Positions 23,470 to 35,862 of a stretch of DNA of 64,000 nt are shown here, in pieces. The DNA is taken from the NCBI GenBank assembly GCA_033816765.1, contig CM066296.1:1922001-1986000 (forward strand), written 5' to 3'. This DNA comes from Nothopassalora personata (taxonomy: Eukaryota > Ascomycota > Dothideomycetes > Mycosphaerellales > Mycosphaerellaceae). The position numbers were made by a program, and so were the translations under genes. Each line of letters starts with the position of its first letter. The stretch's first letter is position 1. The notes under the pieces are model-generated. The model made no database searches and had not been told where the DNA came from. It saw nothing but the letters and a program-made list of their open reading frames with translations.

Positions 23470-26400
23470 CCGTACTACGGACTATAGCTAATAGAGCTCG
23501 ACGTTACCGAGAAAGCTCGTAAGATTAGGAATAGTAACGGGAATAGAGCATCCCGGAGTTCGAAAGAAACACGAACTTACTACGGATATAGTAAACCTAG
23601 CTACCTAGTAAGGGACTACTACGGTAAGAATATAGTACGCCACGAACAGTTTAACATAATGCAATCCTAAACTAGTAAATCTAAGAGTAGCGTTAGATCT
23701 CGAGGAGATACCGACTATACTCGGAGAGTAGGGGAGAGAGCTAGTAATAGAAGTACGACGCCTCTCCTAGACCCCTTAAAAGGACGAGGAGGGTACTATA
23801 GGTAGCAAATAGTAGACATTCTATTTAATACGAAGAACTAACTATAACAGTTTAATATAATAGTATAAAGAGTCGACTACGAGATCGAATCCTAATCTCG
23901 AAATAGTTATAGAAGCCTTTATTAGCGATTCTGTTACTAAGACTCGTGTTAAGTTTACTACGCCGCGAAATTAGGCGTAGGGTATTAGCCTTAATAACCG
24001 AGAGGAACCCTAGGAGCGACGTATAGGTACAATGCTACGCTCCGAGAAGTAGACATTGACGAATCCTACTTTAACGACGATAGAAGCAATAAGGAAAACT
24101 AGGACCTAGGATAGAACGGATCGTAGTTACTAGAACTATAGGTAGAAAGTTAAGAAACTACCGGGCTAGATACTATCGAGGAAGACTAGGATCCGGAAGA
24201 ATTAAGCGAAGAGGATTCCTCCGAAGAAGAAGAGAGTGATACTAACGACGACAATAAACAACTAACCTTTACGATTAATGTACCTAAGAAGCTATATAAT
24301 ATAATCGTATACCTATAAAGAAGGCACGAAGAATTTCTACCTAAGATAGGCGGACGAAGAATGCTATACTCTATTAAGTTTAATAAGACACTCGACACCC
24401 TACAAGGTATAGCCTAGGGATACCTACTTATAGAAACAACCGAGAATTTAGTAACCGCTATTATAGAACGACTACCGATAGGGAGCCGAATAATAGAAAC
24501 CGGATACCTTATACCGTTAGGAACATTTATATCGAATAAATTACGTAACGTAGTGTAATACGTACGCGTACTCTACTTAGAAACGTAGAAGATCTAGGAA
24601 CGTTACCGAATATAGATACGGATATAGAAAGGCTCGCGCTAGGTTTAAGCGGAGGCCTCGAGACACGAAGCACGACGTTCTATATACGAATAGGGAAAAG
24701 GATTAACTCCCTAGGAATAAGCGACCGAAGGGAGTTATACGACATAGAAAAGGCTTAAGCATTACTAACGATAACAGTATTTTGAACTAAGATTATCGTT
24801 AACGGGCATAAGATAGATGCTATAATAGATTCCGGAGTAAGCGGGAACTTTACCTCCGAATTATTTGTTATAAGACATAGGATCGCTACCTATAAGAAGA
24901 AAGAGGGTTATAAATTAATCGCGGTAGACGGATTATCCTTACTTAGTATAGAGCGCGAGACGATACCGCTACTACTTACTATCTAACGGTACTACGAGGA
25001 GATTATCTTAGATATTACTAATATAGCTAGTTATAACATCGTATTAGGTATGTCTTAGTTAAGAAAGTATAATCTAGTTATTAACTAGAGAAGAGGAGTA
25101 CTTATATTTAGGGAATGCGATTGCGTTATCGACATTTAACCTACGTAGTAGTAGCGTTTACTAGTAGATAAGGTAAGGAAATAGCTAAACGAGATATAGC
25201 TTACGCCGACTAGAAGGATAGAAGAACTACCTTTGACCGGGATAGATACTAGCGTAGGGCCGCCGGGTTACGAAGTTACTAGTAGTAATAAAAGTAACGT
25301 ACTATCGAAGGATACTAACATCTTAGAGTTAAGTATTCCTAAGGAGTATCGTAAGTAGTCGTGACTCTTTAAAGAGGAAAGAGGTAAGGATACCTTACCT
25401 AAGCACTAACTATAGGATTATAAGATAAACATTTAGCTAGGGAAAGAGCCTCTATAGGGACCCCTATATTAAATGTCTAAGAAAGAGCTATAGACCCTAC
25501 GAGAATAGCTAAAGGAGAAGCTAGCTAAAGGATAGATAAGAAGATCTACCTTAAGTATAGGAACTCTATACATATTCGTTCTAAAAGCAAACGGGAAGTT
25601 ACGACTCGTGTAAGACTATAGGAAGTTAAACGAGATTACGATTAAGAACCAATACCCGCTACTTAATATCAAAGAAGCATAAGATAGATTAACCGGATTA
25701 GACTAGTACACGAAGATTAACCTACGAGATGCCTTTTACGCTATACGGATAGCGGAAGGAGAAGAATAGAAAACCGCTTTTAGAATAAGATACGGACTTT
25801 ACGAATTCTTAGTTATACTAATAGAATTAACTAGCGCACCCGCATCCTATTAGGACCTTATTAACGAGACACTTAGAGACCTACTCGATATATACGTTAT
25901 CGCTTATATAGACGACATATTAGTCTATACGAAAGAATTCCTTTAGAATTATATAAAACAAGTCTAGGACGTATTCGAACGACTTACGCGTTTAGGATTT
26001 AAGACAGTACCCGAGAAATGCGAATTCTATAAGAAAGAAGTTAAATTCTTAGGTTTTATTATTAGTACTATAGGGATAACGATTGACCCTACGAAGACAT
26101 AGTTAATTAGAGAATAGCTAGAACTAAAAACAGTTAAGGACGTATAATTATTCCTTAGACTAGCGAACTATAACCGGAAATTCATTAAGGACTACGTAAG
26201 GACAGTAGTACTAACAACGATGCTTACGAGAAAAGACGTTACTTAGAAATAGAGAAAGGAACAGATTGAAGCATTTAAGAAACTTAAGGAACAATGCGCT
26301 TTAGCCCCTACGCTTCGACTATTCGATAGTAGTAAGGAAGTCTATATCGAGACCGATACGTCTAATATAGCAATAGGCGCGTGTTTAATATAGATATACG

Positions 26401-28168
26401 ATAGGTAGAGACACCTAGTAGCCTATTACTCCCGGAGAAATAACTATAGCGGAATAGAACTACGACATCTATAATAAAGAGCTTCTAGCTATTGTTACTA
26501 CTATGCAACATTAGAGAGTATATGTTGAGGGCCTACCGAAGTTAACGATTCTTTCTAACTATAAGAATCTTACGTACTTTACAACAACGAAAGAATTTAC
26601 CCAAAGGTAAGCCCGCTAGTCGGAGCTACTAGGACAGTATAAGTTCGAAATTAAATATACTCTAGGACGAGAGAATAGCCGCGCCGACGCGCTAAGCTAA
26701 AGAAGCGACTATATAGAAGGAAAAGAACTAGTATAACATAAAATACTAAAGACGAACCCCAACGGAAGTCTTAGTACTAACATAAGAGAATTTAATAGCA
26801 TCGTACGGATACTAAACGATAAGGAAGAACAATTCCCTATATCGTAAGGAAAATACTAAGTACTAAAGGATCGAGAAGAAGAATACATACGGTAATATTA
26901 CGACGGACTAACTTATAGACACCCTAGAACTTTAAAGACAATAGACCTAATATAACGTAGCTTCTTATTACTATAGATAAGACTTAAGGTATTACGTTAT
27001 ATTAAACAATACGTACACTACTAACGAAACAAGGCTACGAGACATGCGAAATACGGTTACCTACAGTTTAGGACACTACCGACGAAACATAGGACGAAGT
27101 TATAATAGACTTTATTACGAAACTCCTACCGTTAAGAGATTAAGTTACGAAACAACTATACGACATAATACTAGTTATAGTTAATAGACTTATAAAATAC
27201 GTATACTTCATTCCTACATTAGAAACATACAATGTAGAATAGCTTAGATACCTCGTACTAGATAGACTTATCCGATACTACGGATTCCCTTAAGCGTTTA
27301 TAACGGATAGAGACAAACTATTTATATCGAACTACTAGAAGACGCTTATAGGAACGATCGGAATTAAACATAAACTGTTAATAGCATACTACCCGGAGAC
27401 CGATAGATAGATAGAAAGAATAAATGAAACCTTAGAACAATATCTACGGCACTACATTAACTACACGTAAGATAACTAGGTTTTATTACTACTAATAGCG
27501 TAGATTGCACTAAACAACTATACATTAGAGATAACTTTAACGACACTATTTTATACGAACTTTAGGAAAGATCCTAACCTATTCGGAACACCTAGATTCT
27601 ACCTATAAGCCGAAAGAGTAATCGTAACGACGGATACTCTTAAGGAAGTGCATAAAGAAACACGTAAGGCGATCGAAGATATATAACATAAACTATCTTA
27701 ATAACGGTAAGACACGAGAAAAATAGCACCTCTACTAAAAGAGGGGGATAAGGTCTATCTCCTTATAAAAAACTTAAGAATAAGAAGATAGACTAAGAAA
27801 CTAGATTACGTTGAGGTCGGACTATTTTTTATCGATAAAGTTATAGGACTAGTTAACTACCGCCTACGATTACTACCCGACGCTAAAATCTACCTAGTCT
27901 TCTACATCTCTAAGTTAGAACCCGCGGACGCTAAAACACCTTACTAAGAAAGCTTCTATTTCGAGCTAGAAGTAGAAAACGAATTCGAAGTTAAAAAAAT
28001 CCTAGATAAAAAGGGTTAGCGATACCTCGTTAAGTAGAAAGAATACGACGAATTAGAAAATACCTAGGAACTAAAACAATACCTACGAAACTATTAGCAA
28101 AAGATTAGACAATACTAAAAATAGGTCCGCCGATAGACTAACGATAATCGATCTTACGGCCAACGAGC

Positions 28169-28241
28169 GACTAGGGTAGGAATCGAACCTACGACCTTAA
28201 GAGTACAGATAGCTTACGCTCTACTACTAAGCTACCTAGCC
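28169..28241 (-). tRNA. tRNA-like sequence, decayed, inside the Gypsy 3' region
   Basis: Read on the minus strand, 73 nt show a 7-bp acceptor stem (GGCTAGG with CCTAGTC, one G-T pair), a D-arm-like GCTTAGTAGTAGAGC (B1/A-box-like) and a good T arm GTAGGTTCGATTCCTAC. The anticodon arm does not fold normally: only TAAG/CTTA pair, around an 11-nt loop. RIP may have spoiled it, or it may be a tRNA-derived insertion such as a SINE head. It is unlikely to be functional, and I cannot assign an amino acid. Confidence 0.4.
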
Positions 28242-28259
28242 GATTAATAGAAATAGGGA

Positions 28260-28890
28260 CACAACTTATAAATAAATACCCTAATAAGTTTCTACCCCTA
28301 GGGACTCGCCCTAGGGCTCCGCCCTAGAAAGCGCCGCCTAGTCGTTTACGGGCATCTCTAGGATATTAGAGAAGGAAACTAGCGAAGGCGACATCTCTAC
28401 CCCCGACGCCTACTTAAGAGACGCTAGCTCCTCGCGCGCCTCTTCCTCCTCTTCCTCCTCTAACTCCTTAGCGACGGCGTCGTCGGTACGACGCTTAGCT
28501 AAGCGTAGCTATTTCCGAAGACGGACCTTACGTATCTTTAGCCGTACCTCCTCCTCTTTAATCCTCTTGAACGCTCTAGCTTAAGCTTATCGCGCGAATC
28601 GCGAAGACGTTCCTACTCCGGATAAGAAAGATGCACGTCGCAATCCTTATAGCCTTTTCGAATATAGGCTAAACACTTCCTAGACCGAGAACCTATAATA
28701 CACTTTACTACCGCGTCCAAGGATCGAGACTTCTAACAATTCGTATATAGAGCTATTTTAATACTAGAGGTTTTAGTATCTAGAGTAAGTCGTTAACGGC
28801 GTTTATAGGAGGAAGAAGATATAGTCAACTATTACTATAAGAAATAATAACGGCTTATAGAGCTTCGGGACGAAGCTAGGCTAAAAAGGG
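28260..28890 (-). pseudogene. Antisense ORF relic between chromovirus pol and the 3' LTR
   Basis: The minus strand reads, with few stops, as a small protein: a Cys-rich part (KCIIGSRSRKCLAYIRKG, KDCDVHLSYPE), then a charged coiled-coil (ERLRDSRDKLKLERSR), then an acidic run of Glu (KELEEEEEEE). I recall similar short Cys-rich plus coiled-coil hypothetical proteins as frequent in Pezizomycotina genomes, often repeated. Here it lies antisense inside a full-length Gypsy, upstream of the 3' LTR. Its function is unknown. The RIP changes mean it is dead in this copy. Confidence 0.5.
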
Positions 28891-28895
28891 GATAG

Positions 28896-29299
28896 TATTA
28901 CGGAATGATTCCTATAGACCCTAGAATTACGATAACGAGACGAGTACGTAACTTATCCTACCTAAGTGCTTAGACTTAGGGCGATTAGACTGCTTATGCT
29001 TAGACTAATTAGACTGCTTATGCTTAGACTAATTAGACTAATTACCGAGATCTACGAATCTCCTTTATATTTAGGAACGCTAAGAATCCCTTATAGTTTC
29101 CTTACGTTTAACTTACTGTTTAATATTACTGTTTAGAATACACTATAATACAACCTCTACCTTATAGCTACTTAGTCTCTACGAGACAAGATAGCTACTA
29201 CTTTATTACTCTCCCTTAACTTCCTATCGGCCCGAGAACAAACCCGATTAAGCTTGTCTTCTTAACTTGTAATATTATTAGGTTATACTAAACCTAACA
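28896..29299 (+). repeat. 3' LTR of the nested Gypsy
   Basis: It aligns end to end with 21,948-22,351 at equal length. The start TATTACGG is the RIPed form of TGTTACGG, and the intact CA end is at 29,298-29,299. Confidence 0.9.
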
Positions 29300-32200
29300 A
29301 GGAGGTCTAGAGTAGCTATTATAGTTATATAACTAGTATATATAGGAAGGGTAGTAGCTACTATATTAAACCTAATATTAATAGACAAAGTCTGTAATAT
29401 AGGCATATCCTTCTATATCTATAATAATCTTATAGACCTTTAAAATGTTAGGCTAAGACTTAGGCCTATATACTTCTTATAGGCCGTTAGGTAAGGATCT
29501 CTTATAACTAAAGGAGAATTAGAGTAGGTTATAAAGAACTATCTTAGTTAAGAGACTACCCTCCTCCTTCGTAATATACTTTACTCTCTAGAGTTAGATA
29601 TAATACTAATCTCTACAGAACTCCTATATAAGAAACATAGAGTTTACCTAGATAGACTATCTAAAATGCTGTTCTAGAAGGATAAGCCTATAGGCTTAGT
29701 TAAGATAATAAAAAATGTTATTATCTTTAGAAACCTTATAGTAAAGAGGAGTTCTAGGAAGGATAAAGATAGATTAGCACTAAAAGGACTTACTGCTCTT
29801 ATATTTACTAAGCTAAGAACTAATATAGTTAGATAGTATTAAAGGCTTAGGCATATTAGGAGCACATTACTTAATACTATAAAAGAAGCAGTTAAGGGCC
29901 TAGAAGATATTAATACTATAGAGTTAGGATGTTATAAGACTTATAAGCTTATAAGATTATAAATAGTTATTTTAAGAATCCCTAGGAGACCTATACTAGA
30001 GGCATTAAATAAAATCTATACTAATCTAGTTAGTCTAATTACTCTAGTCTCTTATAAAAGTTACGTATATTGCCTTATACTTATATACGCTAAAACTAGG
30101 ATAAGATAGTACTTACTACTTCTAAAGAAGAGTAATATCTAGTAGTAATTAAAACTTAGCTTACTATAATATAGAACTACTATAAGAAGACGCCTAAGAT
30201 CTAGTTCTTAGATAGTAGTAGGGAGTTTAATAATATTAAACTTAGAATATATACCTAATATAGAGGGATTAGATAGGACTTTGTATTACTATATACTCCT
30301 AAGCAAAATAGAATTGCTAAAGCTCCTAACAAAGTTATTTTTAATAAGGCTAGAGCTATACTTATAGACTCTAGCTTACTATAGAATCTCTAGCCCTTAG
30401 CTATAGATTTTATATACTATATTACGAACCGCCTCTTTAACTTAATAATAAAGAGTGTGCTATAGAAGGACTTTAAGAAGGACCTAGGTATTAATATTAA
30501 AGAAATAGACTTAAGAAATATAAGAAGGTTTAGATATAAAGTATATAAACATAACGATAATTATACTAAGTCTAAGAAGTTCTCCGTAAGAGCGGATATA
30601 TAGTAGTATATAGGATTCTAGGGTAGTTTATTAACTAACTACCTACTATAGAAGCTATAGTAGGAGAAGGGTAAATAGGTCTATAAGATTGCCTATACCC
30701 CCTATATAACTTTTAATAAGGATTTCCTATAGAACACGTAATACTAAATCCCTATAGGCAAGTAGGTCGCTTAGGGGGAGTAGATAGGACAGACTATTAA
30801 GAGCTCCTAGCTTGCTACTAGTAATAAGAATACTATCCTAGATAATAAGATTACCTTCCTAAGACATCCCTAGGATAACCCTAAGGACCCTTACTATAAA
30901 CATAAGGGCATTTATATACCTTATAAAGCGCTATACGCGCTAGAAGCGAGTTACTAACCGGATAAACCTTTAGGGGGAGCTATATAGCTAGAGGGGGAGC
31001 TATAGTAGTATAGTAACTAACCTAAAACATAAAGGGCTTCGTAATAAGACTCTCCTAACTAAGGTTAGTCTTAGGGGGAGTATATAATAGAAGATTTACA
31101 TCTACTATTTAGAGATATATTCCCCTAGCTCTAGGAATAATCTCCTATAGAGTATATCTAGCTCTAGGAACAATCTCCTACAGAGTATAAGCCTTAGACT
31201 TCTTAGTCTAAAGAGCTATAATATAAAGAAGTAGCTCCTACTACCTAAGAAGATATAGCCCTAGCTATATAAGAAGACCCTAATTAGGCTATAACACTAT
31301 TCTACCATGCCCTATATATTAGTAAGAGGAAGAGAAATAGGACTTATAAGCCTATAAAGACTAAATAAGCTAAGGTCTATCCTAAGCTAATAAGGAGAAG
31401 TTTAAGATAGAATAGATCTAATTATAATTATAGTAAACTTAAGAAAGTATTCGCTATATTAGCTATAAATAATATAAAGAAGGGGAAGCTTATAGATCCT
31501 ACTACCCTAACTAAAGCATTAAATAGACCTAATAGAGCTAAATAGATTAGGGCAATTAGAAAGGAATTTAACTCCTTAGAAGACATACAATATATTATAT
31601 AGATCCTATTATAGAAAGTCCCTAAGGGTAGGAAACTACTTATAGGAAAATAGGTCCTATACTATAAGTATCTTCCTAATAGGTCTATTAAGAAGCGTAG
31701 AGCTAGATAGGTAGCTAAGGAATTTACCTAAAAGTAAGGCATAGACTATATTAAAACCTTTACTCTAACCCTAAGGCTACTAATAAGCAGGATTCTCCTA
31801 ACCCTATATATAGTTCTTAGCTAGAAGAGGAGACAGATTAATGTTAAAACAGCATTTATAAACCCTAACATTAATAGACCTTTATATATTAAACTACTAG
31901 AAGGCGTAGAACTTATTGAGAAAGATCTATCTAATAAAGTCCTAGAAATTAAGAAGGGACTATATAGACTAAACAAGCTACAAACCTCTAGTACTATAAT
32001 GCTAAGGAAGCTCTAGAAGAATTAGGCCTAAAGAGACTTAATTCTAATATATATCTCTTTTAGGGAGAGAATCTTTTAGTTCTCCTATATATAGATATCT
32101 TTTAAATCTTTAGTAATAGTAATTAGAAGATTAATAAGTTTATTACTAGGTTAAAGAATAAGTACTCTATTAAAACTATTAATACTAACCTTTTCCTAGG

Positions 32201-33199
32201 TATATAACTAAAGAGTAAAAAGAATAGAGACCTCTATATCTCCTAAAAGTACTATGCTTTAGAGAAACTTTAGAAATATAGCCTAGACTTAGCTAAAAGT
32301 GTTAAGTATCCCCTTAACCGCCTATATAAAGCTTATAAAGAGTAATGCAATATATAGGATTACAATCTATTTAATATATTAATTAGGGAACTCTAGTACC
32401 TAGCTAACTAGATAAGGCTAGATATCTCCTATATAACAAACTACTTAGCTAAATTCTTAGCTAATCCTTTAGTAGAGTATATTACTATATTAAAGCATAT
32501 TTAGAGATATATTACTAGAATAATTAATAAGTGCCTAATCTTTAGAAAGACATAATCCCTAAAGCTAGAGATCTATATAGACTCTAATTTCTCTAGAGAT
32601 CGAATAGGTAGATTAACCTTAGGACTCCTAGTTAAAATAGCTAGAGGTCCTATAATCTAGAAGTCTAACCTATAGAAGGAGATAGTGCTATTAAGCACTA
32701 AGGTAGAGTATATAGCCTTAACTAAATACTACAGGGAAGTAATATAGTTAAGAAATCTACTCTATAAAACCTAGAAAATAACTAACTATAAGGCTTAAGC
32801 CTTTAAGATCTTTATAGATGACTAGTCTACTATTAAGCTAGTTAGAGATTATACTAACTATAAAAGAACTAAGTATATTAGACTTAGGAACCACTTTTGT
32901 AGATATGTTTATAAAGAAGGCTTAATTATAGTTAAGTATATCCCTACTATATAGTAGCTTATAGATTAGCTTATAAAGCTAAAGTTACTAATCTATATTA
33001 TCTAAGGGAGGTTTCTAGGAGTTAACTACACTTTTATTTATATATAGTAAGACCTTTATTTATTTATAAGTATTTATAAAGTAATATTTTATTTATTAGG
33101 AGATAGTAGAGGAAAGTTTTTATTTATTAGCCTTAAGGGCTAGATTTATTTATAGTATCGTTCTTACTATACTTATATAACTAGACCGTAGAAGAGGCT

Positions 33200-34450
33200 T
33201 ACTTTAGAACTACCTTTTAAGGCAAGATCTAGTTTATTATTATAGACTCTAATTCTATAGAGCTATAGTATTAAAAGTAAAAGTAAAAGGAAACAGAGAA
33301 GTAGACCGCCCTTACTTATAACTACTATCTTATCCTTTAGTCCTAACTAGATCCTAAGAACCTTACTAAGACCCAAAGCAAGTATACCCTCTAGACTACT
33401 ACTTACTACTAGAACTACTAGAGCCTCTAGAACCCCTCTTATAGGAAGTCGAGTTAATTATAGCACCCTCCTAAAAGTCGTTATTAGTACTAAGACGCTA
33501 TAGGAACTAACGAATTAGGGTAGTAACCTTATCCTAAGAGAGGGAGTTAGAGAATAGGAGGCGAACCTTAAGGAGGACAGTTCTAGAACTATTACTAGGA
33601 GCCCTAGGAATGCTTAGGCGCTAGTCTACATTACTAGAGATAAGCTAGGTAGGTAGCATCTAAAGACTATATCTAGAGGTGCTTATACTAGGAGAATATA
33701 GAACTAGAGATAGGAAGCCCTTACGTAGAGGACTACTACGTATAATAGGAGGAGAGCGACTAGCTTATATACTACCCTAGAAGGTAGTACTAGTAGATCG
33801 AGTATAACCTATACCTAGCTACTAGTAGGTTCTAGATAGACTAGTAGTACTCTACTATAGGATCCTTAGAGAGAAGAAGCTATACTTATCGTAGCAATTA
33901 TTAAGAGCGTAGTTAGTATAGTAGCCCTTAAACTATCCTAGAATAGTATAGTAGCTAGTAAAGGGAAGGTTAGATCTCTCCTTATAACGGTTATATACGC
34001 TACCGAAGTACTAAATAAGATAGTCTATAGCGGAGGCCTATAAGGTAGGAAGGTAGTTCTAACTACTATTAAGGTTTATAGTTATAGTATTAGAGATGCG
34101 ACCTTAAGGGTTGACTATTATATAATCGAAGTCCTAGGTAGCCGCGTTAATCTAACCCTAGTTTAGTAGGTTAGTAATACTACCCTTAGTAGTTAGAAGC
34201 TTCTTCTTATAGAAGGTAACCTTAAGGGATACTATAGTAAGCTATAAGGTTATATTCTTCTTAGTAATCTTACGCTTACTCTCGATAATCTACTTAACTA
34301 GCCTAAGTACCTTAATAAGGGTCTTACGCTTAGAGAGCCTATTAGATATAGGTAGGTCCTTTCTACTATTACTAGGAGGACGCTTATTAGGATCGTTACC
34401 GTTACTAGAACTAGTTCTACTACTAAAGACATTACTAGTACTACTAAACT
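33200..34450 (-). pseudogene. Antisense coding-like relic between Copia pol and the 3' LTR
   Basis: Downstream of the Copia RNase H, the minus strand shows long stretches with few stops (for example NDPNKRPPSNSRKDLPISNR and LSKRKTLIKVLRLVK near 34,400-34,280), then Lys-rich and Ser-rich segments toward 33,280. I recognise no domain. It could be an extra antisense ORF carried by the element, or an independent older insertion; no flanking duplication was found. RIP is as heavy as in the rest of the Copia. Confidence 0.35.
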
Positions 34451-34464
34451 AGTTTATAGGAGTC

Positions 34465-34622
34465 TGTAAGGGGCGAGCCCTTGCATCTTGGCACGGGCTG
34501 AGCCCGTGCGGACCTGACTCCGTTTTCTTTGTTCCGGGCTTCGCTCGGTTTTCTCCTTCTTCTGTATCGAACTTATTGCATACCACACAGAACCTCAGTG
34601 TACACGTCGTTCACCCGTGACA
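34465..34622. repeat. Solo LTR (158 bp), TSD GAGTC, un-RIPed
   Basis: It begins TGTAAGGGG, ends CGTGACA and is flanked by gagtc at 34,460-34,464 and 34,623-34,627. It is GC-rich and unmutated inside TA-rich Copia sequence. A perfect 8-bp stem with a 3-nt loop (GCACGGGC TGA GCCCGTGC, 34,491-34,509) lies in its left third. It is unlike the other LTRs in the window, so it is a separate family. Confidence 0.75.
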
Positions 34623-35143
34623 GAGTCTACTTAATAATATCTACTATAATACTACTTATAGGTTAGTAAACACCCTTAAAATACTATTATATATATAGTA
34701 TACCTTACTAAAGCTTCTTAAAAAGCTTTAAGAATATACGTATAGTAGTTATTAGTATATATAAGTGTATATAGTAGTCTAGAAGGGGGTAAGAGAGGTA
34801 TAAAGTAGTATAAAGTAGAGAGAGTTACTTAGTAAAGAACTAGCTTCTTTTATATATACCTATAAGGTCTATACGTTGCTACCTAGCTATAAGAGCCTTC
34901 TTAAGCCGAGAGAACCTTCTATTTACTTCTAAAAGCGGAAAGATAAGGCCTAAATATATCTAAAAGTAGGTCTATAAAGATCTCTTATATATATAGATCT
35001 AATAAGATCGCTATCCTTAGTATATACCTACTTATAGCTAATCTAGTATCTAAAGCTAGTAAAGGTGTTCGAGACTAATATAGTAACATAGGTAATATTA
35101 AGTTGATTAGACTGCCTTTATAGCAGTTAGTCTAAAGGGGGAG

Positions 35144-35319
35144 TGTTATAAATTAGGTAACTAATAGCTATATTACTTAGGACTTAGTATATATATACTA
35201 TATTACACTGTTTCTATAGCTAGATAGTCTCACACCCTATAGCAATTTATAAGGGCTACTAATCTACCCTATCGTTTCAATCTAGAAGCTTGTACTCGTC
35301 AAATACCGAATCTACAACA
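35144..35319 (+). repeat. 3' LTR of the Copia element
   Basis: It is preceded by a purine-rich tract (aaagggggag, a plausible polypurine tract), starts TGTTATAAATTAGG, ends CTACAACA and is followed by the gaatc duplication. Confidence 0.9.
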
Positions 35320-35862
35320 GAATCCACCTTACGATCCTTGTTCTCCTTAGCCTGCACGATTTCGCCAAGCAACCGACATGCTGCCCCCCCCCCCCCTCCC
35401 CACCGACATTACGCTCCGGTTCAACCTATTTAGCGCACGGATTCTCCGCTTGGAATCATCTAAACACTGGACGCATCCCGCGATCCACCCCCAAGAACTC
35501 CATGCTCCACAGATATCACGACCCGACCCTGTGTATGGCCGAAATCATTGTGCAACAGCCGCGCAGTCTGTGCAAACGCTGCAAACACCATTGCAACCGA
35601 GATGCCATCCATACGCTATTTGTTCCGCATCGCATCCTCGGCGGCTCCGCGCAAAGTGATGGTCACATTACGGACTGTGGACTGCATAGCGTAGGCACAG
35701 CAAGTGTCCAGCCGTTGTCCTCAGCTTGTACTCAAGGATGATGACCACGAGGCAGAGCCCGATGGTAGGTACTTATATTTCCAGTCTAGCACATGGTCCG
35801 GTCTTCGACCTCTCCCGTCTGGCATCTCTTTCAATCTTTGCTTCTTAACGACATCAGGCAGC
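35320..35862 (+). promoter_or_regulatory. Truncated upstream region of the sugar transporter gene
   Basis: Normal-composition DNA between the Copia end and the transporter ATG, including a run of 13 C at 35,384-35,396. The original promoter continued into what is now 20,100-20,498 and was separated from the gene by the 14.8-kb insertion. A small ORF (35,378-35,659) is not convincing. Confidence 0.5.

Larger units (their letters stand above)
21948..29299 (+). mobile_element. Gypsy chromovirus, complete but RIPed, nested in Copia; TSD AGGAG
   Basis: It has identical-length LTRs (404 bp: 21,948-22,351 and 28,896-29,299) and a 5-bp duplication aggag at 21,943-21,947 and 29,300-29,304. Plus-strand decayed coding order: gag (about 22,450-23,650, interrupted by a solo LTR), aspartic protease with IDSG near 24,825, reverse transcriptase at about 25,560-26,090 (YIDDILVY retained near 25,905), RNase H at about 26,330-26,700, integrase at about 26,900-27,600, and a chromodomain at 27,981-28,105 (YLVK.KEYDELENT). 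The remaining about 790 bp before the 3' LTR hold a tRNA-like stretch and an antisense ORF relic. It is the same family as the minus-strand element at 1-6,119. Confidence 0.92.
20499..35319 (+). mobile_element. Copia LTR retrotransposon, RIPed, with nested insertions; TSD GAATC
   Basis: Both ends are defined: 176-bp LTRs at each side (TGTT...ACA/ATA) and a 5-bp duplication gaatc at 20,494-20,498 and 35,320-35,324. On the plus strand the pieces read as gag with a CCHC-like knuckle region near 21,715-21,770, then (after the nested Gypsy) protease/integrase at about 29,300-30,900, reverse transcriptase at about 31,560-32,250 (KYKYLPNRSIKKRRAR, VKTAFINPNINRPLYIKL) and RNase H to about 33,000. All frames carry many RIP-type stops. 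Between pol and the 3' LTR are about 2.1 kb not expected for Copia (annotated separately). A Gypsy at 21,948-29,299 splits gag from pol. Confidence 0.9.

Noticed and set aside
24186..24398. 70-codon minus ORF in the Gypsy
   Set aside because: It is the complement of a decayed acidic stretch of the plus-strand gag/protease region (runs of gaagaag give Ser/Leu on the other strand).
35378..35741. Short ORFs upstream of the sugar transporter
   Set aside because: They begin in a poly-C run, overlap in two frames and show no similarity to the transporter N terminus, which starts cleanly at 35,863.
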